DNA of 11,514 nucleotides, taken from assembly GCA_017962285.1 (NCBI GenBank), contig JAGCVR010000155.1, forward strand, positions 1-11,514, read 5' to 3'. The position numbers and the translations under genes were made by a program. Each line of letters starts with the position of its first letter. Position 1 is the stretch's first letter. Below are positions 5,238 to 11,514 of this stretch, one piece after another. The notes beneath the pieces were generated by a model that saw only the letters and a list, made by a program, of their open reading frames with translations, had not been told where the DNA came from and did not search any database. The stretch comes from Muribaculaceae bacterium (GTDB taxonomy: Bacteria > Bacteroidota > Bacteroidia > Bacteroidales > Muribaculaceae).

Positions 5238-8225
5238 ATGAACGAGGCTATCTTAAGTCAGCTCTACCTGAAGGATACCGCCTTTCAGGACCTTATGAAA
5301 GAGCGCATATATAATGTGCTCCTGGTGGCTTCGACCTACGATGCTTTTATCATGGAGGATGACGGCCGTGTGGAAGAGCAGATTTTTTTTGAGTATGCGT
5401 CGCTGAACCTGAGTTCTCCTCCCCGAGTTACCCGTGTGAGTAACTATGAAGAGGCTTTCGCGTGTCTGCGAGCCAAAAGCTTCGACCTCATCATTGCCAT
5501 GCCCGGTGTTGACATCAGTGCCACGTTCAGTGCCTCCCGTGAGATAAAAAAACAATTTCCACATATTCCCGTGGTGGTGCTTACTCCATTTTCCCGGGAA
5601 GTGTCGCGCAGGCTGCAGGGCGAGGACCTCAACGCCGTGGACTATGTGTTCAGCTGGCTTGGAAACGTGGATCTCCTTGTGGCAATAATCAAATTGCTCG
5701 AGGACAAAATGAATGCCTGGCACGACATTAAGCAGGTGGGAATACAGATGATACTTCTGGTTGAGGATTCTGTGAGATTCTATTCATCTGTCCTGCCCAC
5801 GCTCTACACGTTCATCCTTCAGCAATCCAAGATTTTTTCCACCGAGGCCCTCAATGCCCACGAAACGATGCTCCGTAAGCGCGGCCGTCCCAAGGTGATG
5901 CTCGCGCGCGATTACGAGGAAGCCAGGGCGCTTTATGAGATTTATCACGACAACGTTTTGGGAGTAATCACAGATGTGTCGTTCAAGCGCGATGGCAAGA
6001 AAGACCGTCTTGCCGGAATATCCTTTGCCGAGTTTGTGCGCGAAAACGACCCGTATGTGCCCATTATAATTGAATCGAGCGAAGCCGCGAACCGCGAGGT
6101 GGTGGAACAGATGGGCTGCACCTTCCTTGACAAGAATTCCAAGAAGTTCCCGGTTGACCTGGGCAAGGCCATTATGGACAATTTCGGCTTTGGCGACTTT
6201 ATAATCCGAAACCCTGAAACCGGGGAGCCCATAATGCGCATAAGCGACCTCAAGGGTATGCAAAACCAGATATTCAATATCCCGGACGAGTCGCTTCTGT
6301 ATCATGCACTGCGGAACGACATCTCGCGATGGCTCTATTCACGTGCGTTGTTCCCGATAGCTCAGGTAGTGAAAATGCACCGTTTTGCCGACATTAGCGA
6401 AGTGCCGGCTGCGCGGAAGCTGTTCTTTGACTTGATTGTGAAATACCGCAAGATGAAAAACCGCGGAGTGGTGGCAGAATTTCAGCGCGAGCGATTTGAC
6501 CGGTATTCCAATTTCGCGCGAATAGGTCAGGGTTCGCTCGGAGGCAAAGGGCGCGGCATAGCGTTTATAGATTCCATAATAAAGAACAACCCCATCTGCG
6601 ACGACTTTCACGGCTCCACCATCCGTATTCCGCACACAGTGGTGCTCTGCACCGACGTGTTCGATGAGTTCATGCGCAGAAACGACCTGTATCCGCGGGC
6701 GTTAAGCAATGTTGCCGATGAGGAGATACTGCAATTGTTCCTGAAGGCCGAACTGCCGCAAAACATAAAAGACGACCTGAGCGCAATTTACGATGTAATG
6801 GACAATGCCATAGCAGTGCGCAGTTCGAGCTTGCTCGAGGACAGTCATTACCAGCCGTTTGCCGGAGTCTATGCCACATATATGGTACCTCGCCTGCCCA
6901 ATAAGCAGTCAACCGTGCTGATGCTTGAGAATGCGGTGAAGGCGGTCTATGCCTCGGTGTTTTATACCGACAGCAAGACCTACATGACCGCTACGAGCAA
7001 TGTCATTGATCAAGAAAAGATGGCTGTGATTCTGCAGGAAGTGGTTGGAAACAATCACGGCGACACATTCTATCCATCGTTGTCGGGCGTGGGGCGTTCG
7101 CTGAACTACTATCCTCTTGAAGGCGAGCGACCTGAAGACGGTGTGAGTCAGATAGCGATTGGATTAGGGAAGTATATAGTGGATGGCGGGCGCTCGCTCA
7201 GATTTTCGCCGAAACATCCGCAGAAGGTTCTTCAGACAAGCACCATCGACCTGGCTCTGAAAGAGACGCAAACCACATTTCTTGCAATAAAGAATTCGTC
7301 GGCTGGAGAGTTCTCGTGCAACGACAGCTTCAACCTCGCATCTATAAATGTGAATGATGCCGCCAAGCGTGGTGAACTCACCCACATGGTCTCAACGTTT
7401 GATTATGAGAACGACCTCCTTTTGCCTACTGACGTGGGACCGGGCAGGAAAGTGGTAACTTTCGCCGGAATACTGCAGTACGACTATTTCCCGCTTGCGA
7501 AGGCAGTGGAGTTTATGTTGGAAACAGGTCAGCAGCAAATGGGACGGCCGGTGGAAATAGAGTTTGCCTGTAACCTGAAACCAAACCTCACGAGTTCCGA
7601 CAGTGAAAAGGGCGACATCTATTGGCTTCAAATCCGGCCTATGGTTGACCGCCGCGAAATGGCGACAGACATAGTGGAAGAGATGAACAGTCCAAGCGTT
7701 CTGCTTAACAGCCACAAGGCTTTGGGGCATGGCGTTTTCAGCGATGTGAAAACCATAGTCATTGTCAAGGAAGAGAAATTCTCGGTTGCAAATAATTGGC
7801 AGATTGCAAGTGAAATTGAAAAAATAAATCGTAACTTTACGGAGACATCCCAAACCTATGTCCTGGTGGGTGTGGGCCGATGGGGGTCGTCCGACCCCGC
7901 CCTCGGCATTCCCGTGAAATGGGCGCAGATATCGGCGGCACAGCTGCTTGTGGAGGTTGCCACTCCCGATTGCAGCATTGAGCCAAGTCAAGGCACACAT
8001 TTCTTCCAGAATTTAACCTCGATGGGTGTGGGGTACTTTGCCACAAATCCGCGTCAGGGAGATGTTGTGCGGTGGGATTTGATGCGGCAAAGCGCCGCTC
8101 AGGTAAGCGAGACCGAAAACTTGTACATATTTGAGTTCTCGCAACCTTTGCAGATAAAGATAAACGGGCTAAAGGGCGAGGGCATTTTAGCGCTTCATGA
8201 CGACGAAACGACGAAAAAGATATAA
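5238..8225 (+). CDS. Receiver-receiver-PPDK_N fusion: PEP/pyruvate-binding domain protein, 995 aa
   Basis: Domains in order: (1) residues 25-155, a degenerate response-regulator-like fold; the phosphoacceptor position in FDLIIAMPGVD (82-92) has no aspartate after the strand, though VVVLTP (112-117) keeps the Thr. (2) Residues 170-315, a second receiver with acidic E176-D177 in LLVEDS, D246 in GVITDVSF, S280/S281, and K299 in FLDKNS, so it could be phosphorylated. (3) Residues 425-805, the ATP-grasp half of PEP synthase/pyruvate phosphate dikinase: GQGSLGGKGRGIAF (430-443), AIAVRSSSLLED (524-535) with FAGVY, SGVGRS (616-621), GLGKYIVDGG (642-651), EIEF (773-776) and LQIRP (797-801). (4) Residues 830-970, a family-specific C-terminus with GRWGSSDPALGIPVKW and QGTHFFQNL. 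The phosphohistidine swivel motif and the PEP/pyruvate barrel are absent, so ordinary PEP synthesis is unlikely. It is probably cytosolic. It lies 18 nt before the coiled-coil gene and has its own promoter. Its role is unknown. Confidence 0.88.
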   Translation: MNEAILSQLYLKDTAFQDLMKERIYNVLLVASTYDAFIMEDDGRVEEQIFFEYASLNLSSPPRVTRVSNYEEAFACLRAKSFDLIIAMPGVDISATFSASREIKKQFPHIPVVVLTPFSREVSRRLQGEDLNAVDYVFSWLGNVDLLVAIIKLLEDKMNAWHDIKQVGIQMILLVEDSVRFYSSVLPTLYTFILQQSKIFSTEALNAHETMLRKRGRPKVMLARDYEEARALYEIYHDNVLGVITDVSFKRDGKKDRLAGISFAEFVRENDPYVPIIIESSEAANREVVEQMGCTFLDKNSKKFPVDLGKAIMDNFGFGDFIIRNPETGEPIMRISDLKGMQNQIFNIPDESLLYHALRNDISRWLYSRALFPIAQVVKMHRFADISEVPAARKLFFDLIVKYRKMKNRGVVAEFQRERFDRYSNFARIGQGSLGGKGRGIAFIDSIIKNNPICDDFHGSTIRIPHTVVLCTDVFDEFMRRNDLYPRALSNVADEEILQLFLKAELPQNIKDDLSAIYDVMDNAIAVRSSSLLEDSHYQPFAGVYATYMVPRLPNKQSTVLMLENAVKAVYASVFYTDSKTYMTATSNVIDQEKMAVILQEVVGNNHGDTFYPSLSGVGRSLNYYPLEGERPEDGVSQIAIGLGKYIVDGGRSLRFSPKHPQKVLQTSTIDLALKETQTTFLAIKNSSAGEFSCNDSFNLASINVNDAAKRGELTHMVSTFDYENDLLLPTDVGPGRKVVTFAGILQYDYFPLAKAVEFMLETGQQQMGRPVEIEFACNLKPNLTSSDSEKGDIYWLQIRPMVDRREMATDIVEEMNSPSVLLNSHKALGHGVFSDVKTIVIVKEEKFSVANNWQIASEIEKINRNFTETSQTYVLVGVGRWGSSDPALGIPVKWAQISAAQLLVEVATPDCSIEPSQGTHFFQNLTSMGVGYFATNPRQGDVVRWDLMRQSAAQVSETENLYIFEFSQPLQIKINGLKGEGILALHDDETTKKI

Positions 8226-8243
8226 CGATAAAACAAAGAGTAT

Positions 8244-9743
8244 ATGTCATTTATAAAAGGATTAAAACGGGCATTCGGCTTTTCGACCGATGGCGATGAA
8301 CTTGATAACGACGTTGAGTATTACGACGGCTCGGCGCGCAGTGGTATGGACAAACAGAAGAGCCAGTGGGTTCCAAAGTCTAAACCCGACGACTCTGTGG
8401 CAGAGTCTGACCCTGATGCCGGCACCGACACATCTGCCATCCCCACTTCGGTTCTCGATTATCTTGTGGAGGTCATAAATGGAAACCTTTCACCGGTCAT
8501 TGTAGGCAGCCTGGACCTGGATGCCGAAAAAAAGGCGCTGGAACAGGAATTGGCACCCAAAATGGACTCTTTGTTGGAAAATATAAAGAATGAAGCCCAC
8601 ACCGCCGCCGAAGTAAAGAGTCAGGCAAAAATATCGGAAATTGATGCTGAACTGAAAAAAGTTCAGGAACAAAATCAGGAACTTCTGAAAACTGTTGAAA
8701 ACCAGAAGGCAAAATTGCAGACCGAAGAAGCGCAACGCAAAGCACAGGCAACGAAACTCGCAGAAGTTGAAGCGAGAAATGCCCAAATAGAATCCGAACT
8801 GGAGCAATATTCGCTTGAAAATAAAGGACTTGTAAACAAGACTAAAGTTCTTTCCGTACTTGAGCAGCAGAAAGAGGAGTTAAATCAGGAAGTGCAGAGG
8901 GTGCAGGCTCTTCTGAACCAGATACGTGCGAAAAATGTGGAGCAGGAAAACAAAATTGCCCAACTCGAAAAGCAGATTGCTGAAAACGAAAGCGAAGACA
9001 GCGAACTGTCGAAGCAATTCCAGGAAGAGATGAACAAGGTGGAAGAGTTCAAGCAGAAGAAAAACACTGAAATTGCCACCCTGAAGAGTCAGATTCAGGA
9101 ACTTAAGCAACTGGAGGGAGCTGAGAACGAGGAGGCCCGCACTAAATTGATTCAGGCTCAGGAACGCGAGAATTTACTGGCCAAGGAGATAAGCGACCTT
9201 AAGAAAAACATCAGCGAGACAGCTGCAGTGCGCAATCAGCGCGACCTTGACATGAACAGTCACATAGCTGACCTGAAGAATCAGCTCGCCATTGCCACTA
9301 AGCAGAACGAGGACCACATAGCGCAAGTCAATTCGCTCAACAAGGCTCATCAGCAACAGACCGACAAGGTGAAGGAACTTACCGAGCGGTGCGGCAAATT
9401 GGACGAGGAACTTCGCGTAGCGACAAGTGAATTGGCAAAAACACAAAACGAACTGGATAAAACCCGTGCCGCGCTGAATCAGCGTGCCAGCGAGCAGAAA
9501 CAAAACACAGAGAAACTGCAGCAGATGGAAAATCAGCTGGCAAGCGCAAAGGAACAGCTCAACAGGCAGTCTGCCACAATGCCCGCGCCGTCAGAGCCGC
9601 ATGAATCAGCCATCGCGTTAGACGACATTGATTGGCTGATGCCCGAAACCCCTGCGCCGGCAGCACCGGAAGTGAAACCAGAGCCAGAACCGGAACCAAC
9701 TGGAAGAAACGATGATGGCGAGCGTCAGTATTCACTCTTCTGA
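8244..9743 (+). CDS. Long coiled-coil protein, 499 aa
   Basis: No enzymatic domain is visible. Residues 1-13 (MSFIKGLKRAFGF) could form an amphipathic helix that touches a membrane or a partner. Residues 15-65 are acidic and probably disordered. Residues 66-90 (IPTSVLDYLVEVINGNLSPV) look like a short folded helix pair. Residues 92-445 are an almost uninterrupted Glu/Lys/Gln/Leu heptad-like coiled coil, potentially around 50 nm long. The tail has LDDIDWLMPETP at 459-470, a Pro-Glu repeat (478-485) and a terminal RQYSLF, both candidate short docking motifs. There is no signal peptide or membrane segment. It resembles SMC or myosin rods only in composition and has no ATPase head. The gap to the receiver/PPDK-like gene is 18 nt, so the two are almost certainly co-transcribed and may act together as enzyme and scaffold. 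That link is inferred from position only. Confidence 0.85.
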   Translation: MSFIKGLKRAFGFSTDGDELDNDVEYYDGSARSGMDKQKSQWVPKSKPDDSVAESDPDAGTDTSAIPTSVLDYLVEVINGNLSPVIVGSLDLDAEKKALEQELAPKMDSLLENIKNEAHTAAEVKSQAKISEIDAELKKVQEQNQELLKTVENQKAKLQTEEAQRKAQATKLAEVEARNAQIESELEQYSLENKGLVNKTKVLSVLEQQKEELNQEVQRVQALLNQIRAKNVEQENKIAQLEKQIAENESEDSELSKQFQEEMNKVEEFKQKKNTEIATLKSQIQELKQLEGAENEEARTKLIQAQERENLLAKEISDLKKNISETAAVRNQRDLDMNSHIADLKNQLAIATKQNEDHIAQVNSLNKAHQQQTDKVKELTERCGKLDEELRVATSELAKTQNELDKTRAALNQRASEQKQNTEKLQQMENQLASAKEQLNRQSATMPAPSEPHESAIALDDIDWLMPETPAPAAPEVKPEPEPEPTGRNDDGERQYSLF

Positions 9744-9761
9744 CAAAGAACTCCGCTAAAA

Positions 9762-9787
9762 AACAATCTTGTTATTCGTAAGAATAA
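9762..9787. repeat. Two adjacent short palindromes between the coiled-coil and DUF4271 genes
   Basis: AACAA-TC-TTGTT (9762-9773) and TTATTC-GTAA-GAATAA (9772-9787) are perfect inverted repeats sharing two bases. They lie in the 56-nt gap just before the GTG at 9800. The stems are AT-rich with no following T-run, so a terminator is unlikely. A protein binding site or a weak RNA hairpin masking the start region is possible. Confidence 0.35.
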
Positions 9788-9799
9788 AATGCCCGACTG

Positions 9800-10657
9800 G
9801 TGAAAGACAGCACCATAAATATCAGCAGTGCCGACAGTTCGGTGGTAATTGTTGCCTCCGATACCGTTGCTACATATAATCCGGCATATCCTGGCGGATT
9901 CAAGTCTCGTCTTGGCAACGACAGTGTGGTGGCAAAAATCGAACTTCGCGAAACCATGCAGATTCCCAATGGTTCTGCACCGGCAAATCACAGGAATTCG
10001 CTGTTGCAGGATTCGGGGACAATGGCAATCCTTCTGGCTGGGCTGCTTGCAGTGCTGGTGACCTATCGCAGTGGTTACAAATATATTCATAACATACGTC
10101 ACAGTTTGTTTTCGGTGAAAATGCGCGATTTCGAGGACCACACGATGGACGAAACAAAGATATTAAGTGCCCTCACCGCCAATTCCATTATCACTCAAAG
10201 TCTTTTCCTGTTCATAGCGCTTGCGCATCGATATCAGAATTTAAATGAAATTCTTTATTCAGAAATATTCCCCCATGTGCTGATATTAATGGGCATGATA
10301 ACGATTTTTTATTTTGCGCAACTTGCTCTCTATAGATTGCTTGGGTATGTGTTTGGTACAGAGGCACAAACCGAATGTGTGCTTACTGGATTCAAGGCGG
10401 TCATCTCGCTGATAGGACTTATTCTCTTCCCTATAGTTGCGGTTTCGCTTGTTGAACCCAAGTTAATAAATGTAATGTTGCTAATAGGCACAATATCATA
10501 CTTTTGCGCAAGAATAATCTTCATAATTAAAGGATTTAGGATTTTTTATAACAATTTGTTATCGTCTGTGTATTTTATTTTGTATCTTTGCACCGTCGAA
10601 ATAGTTCCGGCAGTTTTGCTTTGGAGTATTTCTGCATACGTTTGTTCCGTCTTTTAG
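9800..10657 (+). CDS. DUF4271 family polytopic membrane protein, 285 aa
   Basis: The start is GTG 9800: an in-frame TAA at 9785-9787 rules out anything much longer, and the nearby ATG at 9789 opens only a four-codon frame. Residues 1-72 are polar and probably disordered. About six hydrophobic helices follow, near 74-90, 127-143, 158-178, 195-217, 223-243 and 254-280. The C-terminal segment YFILYLCTVEIVPAVLLW (258-275) is the characteristic DUF4271 ending. The family is found in Bacteroidota and has no known biochemical function. Its location directly upstream of hemD is an arrangement I recall from Bacteroides genomes, which supports both calls. The gap to hemD is 18 nt, and a promoter-like motif sits within the last 80 nt of this gene. 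Confidence 0.85.
   Translation: MKDSTINISSADSSVVIVASDTVATYNPAYPGGFKSRLGNDSVVAKIELRETMQIPNGSAPANHRNSLLQDSGTMAILLAGLLAVLVTYRSGYKYIHNIRHSLFSVKMRDFEDHTMDETKILSALTANSIITQSLFLFIALAHRYQNLNEILYSEIFPHVLILMGMITIFYFAQLALYRLLGYVFGTEAQTECVLTGFKAVISLIGLILFPIVAVSLVEPKLINVMLLIGTISYFCARIIFIIKGFRIFYNNLLSSVYFILYLCTVEIVPAVLLWSISAYVCSVF
10583..10590 (+). promoter_or_regulatory. Internal promoter -7 element (TATCTTTG) ahead of hemD
   Basis: TATCTTTG at 10583-10590 is an exact TAnnTTTG match inside the coding region of the DUF4271 gene. Its extended sequence TATCTTTGCACCGTC (10583-10597) matches the operon promoter at 811-825 (TATCTTTGCACGGTC) at 14 of 15 positions. It lies 85 bp before the hemD GTG. The nearest TTTG (10555-10558) is 24 bp upstream, longer than the usual 19-21, so the -33 element is weak. 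Confidence 0.45.
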
Positions 10658-10675
10658 AGATAAAATACTGTAAGC

Positions 10676-11514
10676 GTGAAGATTAAAAGAATTTTGGTTT
10701 CGCAGCCGAAACCTGTATCTGAAAAAGATCCATACTATGATTTGCAGACGAAATATGGTGTAAAACTCGTCTTTCGTCAATTTATTAAGATTGAAGGTTT
10801 GTCATCACGGGAATTCCGTCAGACAAAAGTACCCATCACAGAGCACACAGCGGTTATTTTTACTGCGAGAACTGCCATAGACCATTATTTCAGGCTCTGT
10901 ACAGAACTTCGCTTTAAGGTTCCCGAAACAATGAAGTATTTCTGTGTGAGCGAGCAGGTTGCTTACTATCTGCAGAACTATGTGCAATATCGTAAGCGTA
11001 GGATTTTTGTCAGCCCCACTGGTAAAGCCGAAGATCTTTTGCCGTTTCTCCAGAAGCACAGCAAGGAAAAATATCTTTTCCCGATGAGCGATGTTCATGA
11101 CATGAAGAATTCCATAATCGAACAGAGCGGAGTATCTTACACTAAGGCCGTGATGTACCGTACGGTGAGCAACGACTTTGGACCCGACGAGAAAATCAGC
11201 TTCGACATGGTGGTTCTCTTCACTCCGAGTGGCGTGCAGTCGCTGTTGAAGAATTTCCCCGATTTCAAAAACAAGAACATTCTGCTTGGAGCTATGGGCT
11301 CTAAAACCATTGCCGCAATAAAGCAGGAAGGTCTTAGACTCGACATCACCACGTCGCCCGAAACTCCTTCCATGGCCGCTGCAATCGACAAGTATCTGGC
11401 ACAGGAACAGTTGCGCGAGGAAAAGATGGCAAAAGAGAAAGAAGCGATGGCAAAGAAAGCCGCTGCTGCCAAGACTAAAAAGGCAACTGTGAAAGTGGCT
11501 AAAACTACGCCTAA
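10676..11514 (+). CDS. hemD: Uroporphyrinogen-III synthase (3'-partial), at least 279 aa
   Basis: The frame opens with GTG at 10676 (VKIKRILVSQPKP) and is still open at the window edge, so the stop is missing. HemD cyclises hydroxymethylbilane to uroporphyrinogen III, inverting ring D, in the tetrapyrrole pathway in the cytosol. The protein follows the Bacteroidota HemD pattern: AVIFTARTAIDHYF (59-72) and KYFCVSEQVAYYLQ (87-100) in one lobe; PMSDVHD (136-142), AVMYRTVSNDFGPDE (158-172), VVLFTPSGVQSLLKNFP (179-195), LGAMGSKTIAA (204-214) and PETPSMAAAIDKYL (228-241) in the other. HemD enzymes are poorly conserved and usually about 240-260 residues. Here, beyond about residue 243, there is an extra Lys/Ala/Glu-rich tail (two MAK repeats, then AAAAKTKKA). 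No other haem gene is in the window. GTG is the only start upstream that keeps the first beta strand. Confidence 0.85.
   Translation, partial: MKIKRILVSQPKPVSEKDPYYDLQTKYGVKLVFRQFIKIEGLSSREFRQTKVPITEHTAVIFTARTAIDHYFRLCTELRFKVPETMKYFCVSEQVAYYLQNYVQYRKRRIFVSPTGKAEDLLPFLQKHSKEKYLFPMSDVHDMKNSIIEQSGVSYTKAVMYRTVSNDFGPDEKISFDMVVLFTPSGVQSLLKNFPDFKNKNILLGAMGSKTIAAIKQEGLRLDITTSPETPSMAAAIDKYLAQEQLREEKMAKEKEAMAKKAAAAKTKKATVKVAKTTP

Noticed and set aside
7392..8000. Minus-strand open frame of 202 aa
   Set aside because: It is antisense to the C-terminal part of the 995-aa protein, whose ATP-grasp motifs fix the coding frame.
5238..8225. Calling the 995-aa protein a PEP synthase (ppsA)
   Set aside because: Only the ATP-binding half is present; the swivel His and PEP/pyruvate barrel are missing, so the enzyme name would mislead.
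8244..9743. Coiled-coil protein as an SMC or RecN-like ATPase
   Set aside because: No Walker A, Walker B or signature motif at either end; only the rod composition is similar.
9762..9787. Rho-independent terminator after the coiled-coil gene
   Set aside because: The palindromes are short and AT-rich and no T-run follows, so efficient termination is unlikely.

Overview
The window looks like chromosomal DNA of a member of the Bacteroidota, most likely order Bacteroidales. Three things point there. Promoter-like sites match the Bacteroides -7 consensus TAnnTTTG. Shine-Dalgarno sequences are weak or absent. Several genes belong to families largely confined to this phylum: a DUF4294 protein, a DUF4271 membrane protein followed by a HemD-type uroporphyrinogen-III synthase, and a receiver/PEP-synthase-like protein. 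I see no tRNA, rRNA, CRISPR, insertion sequence, phage gene or origin. The window reads as conserved core genome, apart from two poorly characterised proteins.

Layout. A rho-independent terminator at 19-54 closes an operon that lies off the left edge. A minus-strand gene (105-665) encodes a conserved hypothetical protein. A divergent intergenic region (666-851) carries a promoter-like site on each strand. A tight plus-strand operon follows (852-5133): an exported beta-rich, probably outer-membrane protein; an exported DUF4294 protein; a UPF1/IGHMBP2-like SF1 helicase; and a BASS-type (bile acid:sodium symporter superfamily) transporter. Adjacent genes are 13 nt apart, overlap by 4 nt (ATGA), and overlap by 17 nt. 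A 104-bp gap holds an 8-bp direct repeat and a TAnnTTTG promoter.

A second plus-strand cluster then begins: a 995-residue protein with two receiver-like domains joined to a PEP-synthase-type ATP-binding domain (5238-8225); a 499-residue coiled-coil protein (8244-9743); a DUF4271 polytopic membrane protein (9800-10657); and a hemD-like gene that runs off the right edge (10676-11514). A promoter-like motif inside the 3' end of the DUF4271 gene could give hemD its own transcript.

The most interesting content is the pair at 5238-9743. The large protein keeps the ATP-binding half of PEP synthase/pyruvate phosphate dikinase but has neither the phosphohistidine swivel domain nor the PEP/pyruvate barrel. 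Its N-terminus carries one degenerate and one apparently intact receiver domain. The next gene, 18 nt away, encodes a long coiled coil with an amphipathic N-terminus and a distinctive acidic/proline-rich C-terminus. Together they could be a signalling or scaffolding module whose substrate is unknown. The family is conserved in Bacteroidota as far as I recall, so the architecture is probably catalogued, but I know of no established function.
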